A stretch of 64,000 nt of DNA from assembly GCA_047974165.1 (NCBI GenBank), contig JBKECB010000091.1:1-64000 (forward strand), in the 5' to 3' direction. Numbering within the stretch: the stretch's first letter is position 1; each line of letters begins with the position of its first letter. This DNA comes from Lactovum sp047974165 (GTDB lineage Bacteria > Bacillota > Bacilli > Lactobacillales > Streptococcaceae). Positions 1-7,484 of this stretch are shown here, in pieces. A program made the translations under genes and the position numbers. The notes under the pieces are model-generated. The model saw nothing but the letters and a program-made list of their open reading frames with translations. It was not told where the DNA came from and ran no database searches.

Positions 1-2
1 GA

Positions 3-802
3 TAAAAAAATCCTTATGAAAGTCTTCCTAAAGTCAGTATGTACACCTTTGAGATAAAAAATAAGGAAATTTTTATAGATAAGTCGAAGTCCTTTAATTT
101 CTGTAAATCTTTCTGAGTAGATGAAGATAAGTTTAAGGTACTCGTTTACGAGTATGAGGTAAATGTATTTTTAGATAATATTACAAATAAAGTAAGTGAA
201 ACAGACTATTTATTTTCGACAGAGGCTTACCGTGAGGAGTTACGTCATACTCTCTGGCTTATACCAGGTGTAAAAGAGGCCAACGCCTTTGAAAAACTAC
301 TCAAAGAACACTGTGTTTTTGGTAGAGAGTATCAGACATTAATGTCCTGAGAGAGGGCGACGATAGTCTGCCAGTCAAGGAAATATGTATAAGGTTAGAA
401 ATACCATCACAGACAATCTAAGTCAGATAAAACAATCATACTGACAAGCGTGTAAGTTAGCAATGGATGTAAATATTTCTGAGTGGATAGCTATCTGCAA
501 GCAACTTTTTGAGTTTAGGCAGCTTTCACGTATGAAAAGCTAGACATGAAAAAAATTACTATATTTTTGACTTTTCACCAGACGGGGTACTGACGATCCT
601 TGCTGAAAGTGCACAAGTTAACTCAGGAGTTGGTAGAAAAATACAGAAGAGCAAAAGCCAGAAAGGACATGCCTACTTAACTTTATGTCTGTCCTTGGGC
701 TGATAAATGCAGAGATGAGACTCTTTAATGTGGATAAAATGCTACAAACTGATGCAAAAAAGAAGCTATCAAAAAAATTAAGGAAGCCAAGTAACAACGT
801 AA
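3..802 (+). pseudogene. Remnant of a restriction-type DEAD/DEAH helicase, 5' end outside the window
   Basis: No intact reading frame runs through this stretch, but translated pieces in shifting frames look like one protein. From 6 to about 350 one frame reads on with a single stop near 114 and includes LRHTLWLIPGVKEANAFEKL and FGREYQ. After a frameshift come GDDSLP, then KVRNTITDNLSQIK, KLAMDVNISEWIAI and FSPDGVLTILAESAQVNSGV in other frames. These resemble the C-terminal helicase part of large restriction-associated SF2 helicases (type III or LlaGI-like) as I remember them; no search was run. At least four stops or frameshifts separate the pieces, so it is decayed, not coding. The gene runs in from the left edge. 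Identity is moderately uncertain; decay is clear. Confidence 0.5.
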
Positions 803-1160
803 GACGATGATTTCGATTTTAAAGTCTGTATTAATCCGTATTACTATGATGATTTATGGGATGAAGCTGGACTTAAAGACAGATATCAGATCCTGTTTTA
901 TTTAAATTGGTGGAATAATTCATTAGTTGCTCAAATACTTATTCCTGATATTGTAATTAAAATCTCAAGTGTTGCAAAAGAAAAGATAAGAGAGCGACTG
1001 AGGTAATCAGGATTTACGCAAAAATTTATTTATACTAACTTTGATAATATTGCTAAATATTTAAAGAAATTAAGTTTTGAGGAAATCTAGAATATTTATG
1101 GTTGTCTCAAAACTGTATGAGAAGGAAAATGTTTTGAAGAGAAAGTGAAGGAGATGAGTT
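803..1160 (+). pseudogene. Decayed gene of unknown function with in-frame stops
   Basis: One frame, opening after a TAA at 800, encodes a protein-like stretch including INPYYYDDLWDEAGLKDRY and IPDIVIKISSVAKEKIRERL. It is interrupted by TAA at 1004 and TAG at 1088 plus a further stop, yet stays protein-like beyond them (SGFTQKFIYTNFDNIAKYL) until stops near 1155-1160. No start codon with a ribosome binding site is visible and the 5' end merges with the helicase remnant. I do not recognise the family. It may be the neighbour of the helicase in a lost defence cassette, but that is inference. Confidence 0.45.
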
Positions 1161-1176
1161 AGTGAAATGTTTTTAG

Positions 1177-1205
1177 TTGACTTTTCTAAAAATTTAGTCT
1201 AGAAT
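1177..1205 (+). promoter_or_regulatory. Probable promoter of glyQS
   Basis: TTGACT at 1177-1182, a 17-base spacer and TAGAAT at 1200-1205 form a good sigma-A promoter. The predicted transcript start is near 1212, just ahead of the T-box apical stem. If this is the real promoter, little room is left for the 5' strand of T-box stem I. Confidence 0.55.
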
Positions 1206-1211
1206 AAAAGG

Positions 1212-1354
1212 CAAGCGACTCAGAGGATGGTGAAAGTCTGAGAAATGATATGGTATTTTATAAAATTAAAATAAAAAAATTAAGTAAAAATAAAGGTGGA
1301 ACCGTGCCTCGCACCCTTTGTCTTAGGACAAGTGTGTGGGGTACTTTTATTTTT
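1212..1354 (+). promoter_or_regulatory. T-box riboswitch (tRNA-Gly responsive) leader of glyQS
   Basis: The apical stem I signature is present: CTCAG (1219-1223) pairs with CTGAG (1238-1242) around a loop with GGATGGTGAAAG, much like the Bacillus glyQS leader. A candidate specifier codon GGT (Gly) is at 1252-1254 followed by the usual A. The T-box sequence AAAGGTGGAACCGTG starts at 1292; AAAGG can pair with CCTTT at 1315-1319 as antiterminator. The bulge TGGA at 1297-1300 would pair with a tRNA ending UCCA, which fits the U discriminator of tRNA-Gly. Stems II/IIA/IIB are absent, as in known glyQS leaders. Uncharged tRNA-Gly should allow readthrough into glyQS. The 5' strand of basal stem I is not obvious. 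Confidence 0.8.
1311..1354 (+). terminator. T-box terminator ahead of glyQ
   Basis: TTGTC (1318-1322) pairs with GACAA (1327-1331) around TTAG, with CCC (1314-1316) and GGG (1338-1340) extending the helix, followed by the T-rich ACTTTTATTTTT. It shares its 5' strand with the antiterminator, as expected for a transcriptional T-box. Confidence 0.65.
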
Positions 1355-1369
1355 AGAAAAAGGAGAAAA

Positions 1370-2326
1370 ATGAATAAAAAATTATCATTTCAAGAGATTA
1401 TCTTAACACTTCAAGATTTTTGGAGTAAGCAAGGAGCAAATCTAATGCAGGCTTATGATACAGAGCTAGGAGCAGGAACGATGTCTCCCTATAGTTTTCT
1501 ACGTGCTAATGGCCCTGAACCTTGGGGAGCAGCATATGTACAGCCATCACGTCGTCCGTCTGACGGTCGATATGGTGAAAATCCTAACCGTTTGTTTCAG
1601 CATCATCAATTTCAGCTAGTGATGAAACCTTCACCTAAAAATATTCAAGAGCTGTACTTAGAAAGTTTGGCTGCCTTGGGTATCAATGGTTTGGAGCATG
1701 ATATTCGCTTTGTTGAGGACAACTGGGAAAATCCTTCTATGGGCTGTGCAGGTATTGGCTGGGAAGTTTGGATTGACGGACAAGAGTGTTCACAATTTAC
1801 TTATTTCCAACAAGTAGGTGGGATTGAAGTTGATTCTGTGACTAGTGAGGTGACTTATGGTTTAGAGCGTATTGCCATTGTGGTTCAAGAGTGTGATAGT
1901 ATCTATGATTTAGAATGGGGAAATGATGTGGCTTATGGTGATATTTTTAAAGAGCCAGAGTATGAGCATTCAAAGTTTGCCTTTGAGGAGTCTAACCAAG
2001 AACTTTTGCTCAGACAATTTGTAGAGTTTGAGCAAGAAGCACTGAGATTATTAGACAAAGGCTTAGTACATCCTGCTTATGACTATATCTTAAAGTGTTC
2101 GCATACTTTTAATCTCTTAGATGCAGCAGGTGCTGTTTCTGTTACAGAGCGTGCAGGCTATATGCATAGAGTACGTACGATGGCAAGAAAACTTGCCAAA
2201 ACCTTTATTGAAGAACGTGCAAAGTTAGGATTTCCTTTATTAAAAGATAAGGACTTGCGTGAAAAATATCTAGGAGAAAAAGGGAAATATCAGTCAATTT
2301 TAAAAGAAGCAGGAGGAGAGAAATGA
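1370..2326 (+). CDS. glyQ: Glycyl-tRNA synthetase alpha subunit
   Basis: This 318-residue protein is the catalytic alpha subunit of the alpha2beta2 bacterial glycyl-tRNA synthetase, which charges tRNA-Gly with glycine in the cytoplasm. The class II core is visible in SPYSFLRANGPEPWGAAYVQ and the following RRPSDGRYGENPNRL, with GLERIAIVVQ further on. The start chosen is the ATG at 1370 behind AAAGGAG; an upstream in-frame ATG at 1250 lies inside the T-box RNA and is not coding. The gene overlaps glyS by 4 bases (ATGA), so the two subunits are translationally coupled. Expression should be controlled by the T-box leader. Confidence 0.97.
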   Translation: MNKKLSFQEIILTLQDFWSKQGANLMQAYDTELGAGTMSPYSFLRANGPEPWGAAYVQPSRRPSDGRYGENPNRLFQHHQFQLVMKPSPKNIQELYLESLAALGINGLEHDIRFVEDNWENPSMGCAGIGWEVWIDGQECSQFTYFQQVGGIEVDSVTSEVTYGLERIAIVVQECDSIYDLEWGNDVAYGDIFKEPEYEHSKFAFEESNQELLLRQFVEFEQEALRLLDKGLVHPAYDYILKCSHTFNLLDAAGAVSVTERAGYMHRVRTMARKLAKTFIEERAKLGFPLLKDKDLREKYLGEKGKYQSILKEAGGEK

Positions 2327-4335
2327 AAACTTATTTATTAGAAATTGGCCTTGAGGAAATGCCAGCTCATTTGGTGGGCCCATCAATTGCTCAATTAGAA
2401 GAAAAAATGTTAATGTTCTTAAAGGAAAATCGACTTTCTTTTTCTTCTATTAAAAAGTTTTCAAGTCCCAGACGTCTAGCTCTTTTGATAGAAGAAATTG
2501 CTGAAAGTTCAGAAGCTATAAATGAAGAGGTTAAGGGACCAGCAACTAAAATTGCAAAAGATACTGAAGGAAATTGGTCAAAGGCAATTCAAGGATTTTC
2601 ACGTGGACAAGGACTTTCGCCAGATGATTTAATCTTAAAAGGAGATTACTACTATGCAAATAAGCATGTAGTAGGAGTTCCGACTGAGGAGATACTTAAA
2701 AAAATAGCTGATGATATTATCTCTAAAATGACTTTTTCAACTTATATGAAATGGGGAAATAATGACTTTCTCTTTGTTCGTCCGATTCAATGGCTTGTTT
2801 CCATGTTAGATGAGCAGGTCGTTTCTTTTGATTTACTTGATCTATCAGCCGGCTCAAAAACAAAAGGGCATCGTTTTTTAAGTCCCGTAGAGATTGAACT
2901 ATTTCACGCTCAAGATTATGAAAAAAAACTTTCTGAGGCATTTGTCATTGTTGATGCTCAAAAACGTCGGGAAATGATTTACTCTCAAATAATAAAAATA
3001 GCTGACAATCAAAAACTCCAGGTTAATTTGACAGATGAGATTCATCAAGACTTACTTGAGGAAGTTAATAATATCGTAGAGTATCCAACGGCCTTTTTAG
3101 GTCAGTTTGATCCAAAGTATTTAGAAATTCCGTCTGAAGTTTTGGTGACTTCAATGCGTGATAATCAGAGATACTTTGAGCTCTATCAAGATAAAAAGCA
3201 ACTTTCTCCTTTCTTTATTTCTGTTCGTGATGGAAATGAGCAGTATATTGAAAATGTTATCTCTGGAAATGAAAAAGTATTGGTAGCGAGATTAGAGGAT
3301 GCGAAGTTTTTCTGGGAAGAAGACCAAAAACTTCAGCTTGACCAGCTTGTTGAAAAATTAAAGCAAGTGACTTTTCATGCAAAGATTGGAAATCTGTCAG
3401 ACCATATGCTAAGAAGTCAAGAAATAGCGAGTCAACTTGCTGAGAAGTTAGGATTTACAGACATTGAAAAGGAAGATTTATCTCGTGTAGCTCATATTTA
3501 TAAATTTGACTTGATGACTGCAATGGTTAATGAATTTGCAGAACTTCAAGGTCTGATGGGAGAAAAATATGCCTTGCTTTGGGGTGAAAATAAAAATGTT
3601 GCTACTGCAATTCGTGAGCATTATCTTCCAATATCGGCTGAGGGTAACTTGCCTGAGACAAGAGTTGGTGCAGTCTTAGCCTTGGCAGATAAACTTGATA
3701 TGCTCCTTTCCTTCTTTAATGCAGGAATTATCCCCTCAGGCTCTAATGATCCTTATGCCTTACGTCGTGCAACGGCAGGGATTATTCGTATCCTTGAGTC
3801 TCAATCATGGGATTTAGACCTTAAAGATTTTGTGAAAAATGAGTCATTGATTGAGTTTATCAAGGGAAGAATAGCTAAAATGCTAGAGAAGAAAGTAAGA
3901 CCTGACCTCATTGAAGCCAGCCTTTCTGTTTCTCATCTACAGATTTCTAAGATTTTAGAAGTTGCTAGATTATTAGAAGCAAAGAAAGAAGAAATTCACT
4001 TTAAGCCAGCTGTAGAAGCCATGTCTCGTGTGGTAAATCTTGCAACTAAAAAAGAAAAAGAAGTTGAAATAGATAATTCTCTCTTTGAAAAAGAGATAGA
4101 AAAAGAGCTTTATCAGCTGATAAATCAAGTGAGTCTTGACTGGAGAAGTCTTTTAGCTAAAGAAAAATATGAAAAAATAGTTTCGGATTTTAGTCCTGTA
4201 ATTAGTCAATTTTTTGAAGAAATTATGGTCATGGTTGAGGATGAAAAAATTAGAAATAACCGTTTATCTCTTTTAAGTAGATTGGTTGAACTTATAGGAC
4301 AAATGGCAGATTTTAGAAAAATTTTAACAAAATAA
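2323..4335 (+). CDS. glyS: Glycyl-tRNA synthetase beta subunit
   Basis: The 670-residue beta subunit binds tRNA-Gly and completes the heterotetrameric synthetase with GlyQ. The N-terminus LLEIGLEEMPAHL is the family signature, a KFSSPRRLALL motif follows, and the middle holds an HD-like segment (SRVAHIYKFDLMTAMVNEF). The C-terminal helical part is the DALR-like anticodon-binding region. Length is close to the usual 680-690. It starts inside the glyQ stop codon and ends 10 bases before the next gene, so it belongs to the glyQS transcript. Nothing is missing or broken. Confidence 0.97.
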   Translation: MKTYLLEIGLEEMPAHLVGPSIAQLEEKMLMFLKENRLSFSSIKKFSSPRRLALLIEEIAESSEAINEEVKGPATKIAKDTEGNWSKAIQGFSRGQGLSPDDLILKGDYYYANKHVVGVPTEEILKKIADDIISKMTFSTYMKWGNNDFLFVRPIQWLVSMLDEQVVSFDLLDLSAGSKTKGHRFLSPVEIELFHAQDYEKKLSEAFVIVDAQKRREMIYSQIIKIADNQKLQVNLTDEIHQDLLEEVNNIVEYPTAFLGQFDPKYLEIPSEVLVTSMRDNQRYFELYQDKKQLSPFFISVRDGNEQYIENVISGNEKVLVARLEDAKFFWEEDQKLQLDQLVEKLKQVTFHAKIGNLSDHMLRSQEIASQLAEKLGFTDIEKEDLSRVAHIYKFDLMTAMVNEFAELQGLMGEKYALLWGENKNVATAIREHYLPISAEGNLPETRVGAVLALADKLDMLLSFFNAGIIPSGSNDPYALRRATAGIIRILESQSWDLDLKDFVKNESLIEFIKGRIAKMLEKKVRPDLIEASLSVSHLQISKILEVARLLEAKKEEIHFKPAVEAMSRVVNLATKKEKEVEIDNSLFEKEIEKELYQLINQVSLDWRSLLAKEKYEKIVSDFSPVISQFFEEIMVMVEDEKIRNNRLSLLSRLVELIGQMADFRKILTK

Positions 4336-4345
4336 GGGAAAAAAT

Positions 4346-4540
4346 ATGGTAACAGAACTACAAATCCAAAGAATTAATGAATTAGCAAGGAAAAAAAAGT
4401 CAGTTGGATTGACAGATACTGAGCTTGCTGAACAGCAAAATCTAAGACAGATGTATATCAATAGTGTCAAAGAAAATTTCCGAGCTCAGCTGGATAATAT
4501 TAAAATTATTGATGAGGATGATAAAAAAGCTAATCTTTAA
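4346..4540 (+). CDS. DUF896 (YnzC-like) small protein
   Basis: A 64-residue soluble protein of the DUF896/YnzC family, recognisable by the pattern IQRINELARKKKSVGLTDTE followed by EQQNLRQMYI and VKENFRAQLDNI. The family is widespread in Firmicutes; its role is not established, with the Bacillus homologue linked only loosely to the SOS region. AGGGA lies just upstream and the gene follows glyS by 10 bases, so it is probably the last gene of the glyQS transcript. The terminator stem begins inside its last codons. Confidence 0.9.
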   Translation: MVTELQIQRINELARKKKSVGLTDTELAEQQNLRQMYINSVKENFRAQLDNIKIIDEDDKKANL

Positions 4541-4553
4541 AGGTTAGCTTTTT
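4524..4553 (+). terminator. Terminator of the glyQS operon
   Basis: AAAAAGCTAA (4524-4533) pairs with TTAGCTTTTT (4544-4553). The 5' arm lies in the end of the DUF896 gene. Confidence 0.85.
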
Positions 4554-4554
4554 C

Positions 4555-4583
4555 TTGACATCAAGAGGTTATTAAAGTAAAAT
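4555..4583 (+). promoter_or_regulatory. Promoter of the DUF937 gene
   Basis: Consensus TTGACA (4555-4560), 17-base spacer and TAAAAT (4578-4583). It starts two bases after the preceding terminator. Confidence 0.85.
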
Positions 4584-4620
4584 TTATTAATCATAAGTAA
4601 TTCAATTAGGGAGAAATGAA

Positions 4621-5121
4621 ATGGATATAAGTTCAATCTTAGGAGCATTAGGCGATACAGGAACCAAAGAACTGTCAAAGGCGACAGGTGTAAGTGATTC
4701 TCAGGTAACAGATTTGATAACAGCGGCTTTGCCAACGATTTTAGGAGCAATGCAAAAGAATGCAAAAGATAGTAAATCTGCGGAGAGCCTTTCAAAAGCA
4801 TTAGATGACCATGCTTCATCTGATATTAGTGATGTGAGTTCATTTTTAAAGAATGTCGATCTTGATGATGGTGCAAAAATCTTATCTCACGTGTTGGGAA
4901 ATGATAAGTCAGCTGTTCAAAATAATCTGACAGAAAAAACAGGTCTTGATTCTGGGCAAGTCACACAAATCCTCACCTCACTTGCACCACTTTTACTTAC
5001 ATTTTTAGGACAAAAAAAGCAAGAAAGCTCAGATAATGATCTCCTGTCTTTATTTACAGGACTTGTATCAGGAAATAAATCAAGCTTATTAGGAAGTTTA
5101 CTTGGCTTATTTAAAAAATAA
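4621..5121 (+). CDS. DUF937 domain protein
   Basis: A 166-residue protein, all helical by composition, with the DUF937/YidB-like pattern: ISSILGALGDTGTKELSKAT near the N-terminus, then TDLITAALPTILGAMQKN, and a second similar segment (KTGLDSGQVTQILTSLAPLL) near residues 105-130. The two segments look like an internal duplication. There is no signal peptide. The function of the family is unknown. It has its own strong promoter and terminator, so it is a single-gene unit. AGGGAG lies 7 bases ahead of the ATG; the ATG five bases upstream leads to a stop and is not used. Confidence 0.85.
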   Translation: MDISSILGALGDTGTKELSKATGVSDSQVTDLITAALPTILGAMQKNAKDSKSAESLSKALDDHASSDISDVSSFLKNVDLDDGAKILSHVLGNDKSAVQNNLTEKTGLDSGQVTQILTSLAPLLLTFLGQKKQESSDNDLLSLFTGLVSGNKSSLLGSLLGLFKK

Positions 5122-5152
5122 AAAAAATCTTCAAATTTTGATGATTTTTTTT
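5121..5152 (+). terminator. Terminator after the DUF937 gene
   Basis: AAATC-TTCAA pairs with TTGA-GATTT with one internal mismatch, followed by a run of eight T. Confidence 0.7.
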
Positions 5153-5161
5153 ATAAAATAC

Positions 5162-5190
5162 TTGACAAAGTAAAATGAAAGCGGTATAAT
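5162..5190 (+). promoter_or_regulatory. Promoter of the rbs operon
   Basis: Perfect consensus hexamers: TTGACA (5162-5167), 17-base spacer, TATAAT (5185-5190). Such a strong promoter needs a repressor, which fits the operator immediately downstream. Confidence 0.92.
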
Positions 5191-5205
5191 AAAAAATAAA
5201 GGATG

Positions 5206-5219
5206 TGGAAACGTTCCCA
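5206..5219 (+). promoter_or_regulatory. LacI-type operator (RbsR and/or CcpA site)
   Basis: TGGAAACGTTCCCA is a near-palindrome around the ACGT core, placed just downstream of the predicted start site, where a bound repressor blocks transcription. It matches the LacI/RbsR type and differs from the CcpA cre consensus (TGWNANCGNTNWCA) at the two W positions. RbsR from the first gene is the likely ligand; CcpA is possible. Confidence 0.75.
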
Positions 5220-5237
5220 TATTGAAAGAAGGAAATT

Positions 5238-6212
5238 TTGACAACAATTAAAGAAGTTGCAGAGGAAGCTGGTGTCTCAAAGTCAACCGTTTCAAGATAT
5301 ATTGCAGAAAATGGATATGTAGGAAAAGATACCCAAAAAAAAATAAAAGAGGCCATTGAAAAACTTAACTTTAGTCCTAATCTTTCAGCAAGAACTTTAA
5401 AAACTAAAAAAACAAAATTAATCGGTTTGTTATTACCGGATATTACTAATCCTTTCTTTCCAGCCTTGGCCAAGGGAGTTGAAGGTTTTCTAAAAAAGGA
5501 AGGCTATCAAATTCTTTTTGGAAATATTGGAGATGAAGGTCAGTTGGCTGAAGAATACTTGAAATTATTAATTCAGAGTAATGCTGCTGGAATTATTACT
5601 GCGATTGATTTTTCTGAACAATATCCTGATTTGGAAATTCCTTTTGTAGTGGTTGACCGTGTGGGTCATCACAGTGACTATGGTGTTTTTGCAGATAATG
5701 AAGCTGGAGGGTATTTGGCAGCCCAAAAGATTATAGAGGCAGGGGGAAAAAATGTAGCGGTTATCAGTGGACCAGTAGGGGTACAATCTGTCAATCGACG
5801 CTTTAAATCAAGTTTAAAGTATTTAGAAGGTACACAAGCTCAAGTGAGAAAATTTTATAGTCAAGATTATAATTTTTCTGTTGTTCAAAAAGAGGCTTCT
5901 AAACTACTAGATGAATTTCCAGAAGTTGATAGTATTATTGCACCTTCAGATATTCATGCAATTGCATTTATACATGAAATTTTAGAGCGAGGCTTGAATA
6001 TTCCGAAGGATATCCAAATTATTGGCTATGATGATATCTTGTTAAGTTCATTCATTTATCCTTTGCTATCAACAATCCATCAGCCAGCTTATGACATGGG
6101 ATTTGAGGCTGCAAAGATGATTGTATCACTAACACTTGAAAAAAATATAATTGAGAAACAAGTAAAGTTACCTGTTTACTATGTCGAAAGAGAAACATTA
6201 AGGAGAAAATAA
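5238..6212 (+). CDS. rbsR: LacI-family ribose operon repressor
   Basis: A 324-residue LacI/GalR regulator. Residues 1-50 form the helix-turn-helix and hinge (TIKEVAEEAGVSKSTVSRYI); the rest is a periplasmic-binding-protein-like sensor domain with IIGYDDILLSSFIYPLL near residues 262-278. It should repress the rbs operon, itself included, through the operator 19 bases upstream, and be relieved by ribose or a phosphate derivative. The start is a TTG at 5238 behind GAAGGAA; no in-frame ATG fits the conserved N-terminus. Its stop overlaps rbsK by one base. Confidence 0.93.
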   Translation: MTTIKEVAEEAGVSKSTVSRYIAENGYVGKDTQKKIKEAIEKLNFSPNLSARTLKTKKTKLIGLLLPDITNPFFPALAKGVEGFLKKEGYQILFGNIGDEGQLAEEYLKLLIQSNAAGIITAIDFSEQYPDLEIPFVVVDRVGHHSDYGVFADNEAGGYLAAQKIIEAGGKNVAVISGPVGVQSVNRRFKSSLKYLEGTQAQVRKFYSQDYNFSVVQKEASKLLDEFPEVDSIIAPSDIHAIAFIHEILERGLNIPKDIQIIGYDDILLSSFIYPLLSTIHQPAYDMGFEAAKMIVSLTLEKNIIEKQVKLPVYYVERETLRRK

Positions 6213-7111
6213 TGTCAAAAATTATTATTGTGGGAAGTATTGCTATGGATTTGGTCCTAGAAACAAATAAAATCCCTGAGCAAGGTGAAACGGTTGTCGG
6301 AGAGAGTTTTTCTACATTTGCGGGAGGAAAGGGAGCGAATCAGGCAGTTGCAGCTGCTCGTCTAACCGATGCAGATACTGAAGTTTTAATGGTTGGAGCA
6401 GTTGGTCAAGATGATTTTGCAAGTCAACTAAAAGAAAATCTAAAAAAAGAAAATATAAATATCAAAAATGTGGGAACGGTATCAGGATCAACTGGAATTG
6501 CTCAAATTACATTATTTGAGAAAGACAATCGAATTATTATTATACCAGCAGCTAATAATAAGGTAGAAATAGATGATTTTTCAATATTTGATAAAGCAGA
6601 TATTGTTGTTTTACAAAATGAAATCCCTCATTATGTAAATTTACAAATTGTAAATTACTGTCAAGAAAAAAAGATAAAAGTACTTTATAATCCTGCACCA
6701 TCAAGAGAGACAGATCATGAAATGCTAGATATGGTAGATTTTATTAGCCCTAATGAGCATGAGTGTTGCCAACTTTTTCCAGATTTAACGATTGAAGAAG
6801 CACTAAGAAAATATCCTAATAAACTGATTGTGACGCAAGGAGTTTCAGGAGTAAGCTACTGTGACTCTTTTGAAATTAAAAAAATTCCGGCAATTAAAGC
6901 AGAAGTAGTTGATACAACAGGTGCAGGAGATACTTTTAATGCTGCATTTGCTGTTGCTTTAATTCAGTCATTACCAATAGAGGAAGCGATAAAATTTGCT
7001 GTTTTAGCTGCTCATCTCTCTGTTCAAAAATTAGGAGCACAGTTAGGAATGCCAACATTAAAAGAAATGGAAGTAAATAAAAATTATGAAAAAAACTGGA
7101 ATTTTAAATAG
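6212..7111 (+). CDS. rbsK: Ribokinase
   Basis: A 299-residue PfkB-family kinase that phosphorylates imported D-ribose to ribose 5-phosphate with ATP. The N-terminal substrate motif GGKGANQAVAAARL and the C-terminal motif DTTGAGDTFNAAF with the catalytic Asp are intact. It is second in the operon, its ATG overlapping the rbsR stop by one base behind AAGGAG. Its last 26 bases overlap rbsD. The product feeds the pentose phosphate pathway; transketolase is encoded just downstream of the operon. Confidence 0.96.
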   Translation: MSKIIIVGSIAMDLVLETNKIPEQGETVVGESFSTFAGGKGANQAVAAARLTDADTEVLMVGAVGQDDFASQLKENLKKENINIKNVGTVSGSTGIAQITLFEKDNRIIIIPAANNKVEIDDFSIFDKADIVVLQNEIPHYVNLQIVNYCQEKKIKVLYNPAPSRETDHEMLDMVDFISPNEHECCQLFPDLTIEEALRKYPNKLIVTQGVSGVSYCDSFEIKKIPAIKAEVVDTTGAGDTFNAAFAVALIQSLPIEEAIKFAVLAAHLSVQKLGAQLGMPTLKEMEVNKNYEKNWNFK

Positions 7112-7484
7112 TTATTTAGCAAAAATAGCTGATGATTTAGGACATACAGATCTTGTTTGTATCGGAGATTTAGGATTGCCTATCCCGAGTAAGACTAAAA
7201 AAATAGACTTAGCAGTTAAGATAGGAAGCCCAAGTTTTCAAGAAGTTTTAGATGTTTATTTAGAAAATATCCTTGTAGAAAAAATATATTTGGCTGAGGA
7301 AATCAAAACAGAAAATCCAGAACAATTAAAGTTAATCCAAGAAAAATTATCTGAAGGAGTAGAAATTCTCTTTATTTCTCATGAAGAATTAAAAAAGAAA
7401 AATGAGGGAGTAAAAGCGGTTATCCGTACAGGTGAAAATACTGCTTATTCCAATATTATTTTACAATCGGGGGTAATTATTTGA
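7086..7484 (+). CDS. rbsD: D-ribose pyranase
   Basis: A 132-residue RbsD/FucU-family protein that interconverts the pyranose and furanose forms of ribose, so that RbsK gets its substrate form. The family signature MKKTGILNSYLAKIADDLGH with the catalytic His at residue 20 is present, as is the C-terminal VIRTGENTAYSNIIL. Length is normal. It starts inside the rbsK gene and its stop overlaps the rbsA start, so it is firmly part of the operon. Confidence 0.96.
   Translation: MKKTGILNSYLAKIADDLGHTDLVCIGDLGLPIPSKTKKIDLAVKIGSPSFQEVLDVYLENILVEKIYLAEEIKTENPEQLKLIQEKLSEGVEILFISHEELKKKNEGVKAVIRTGENTAYSNIILQSGVII

Noticed and set aside
1250..1369. In-frame ATG giving glyQ 40 extra residues
   Set aside because: The stretch is the T-box RNA and its terminator; the conserved GlyQ N-terminus begins at 1370 behind a good ribosome binding site.
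5111..5473. Reverse-strand ORF across the rbs promoter and rbsR start
   Set aside because: It is antisense to rbsR and its terminator and promoter region, with no ribosome binding site and no recognisable motif.
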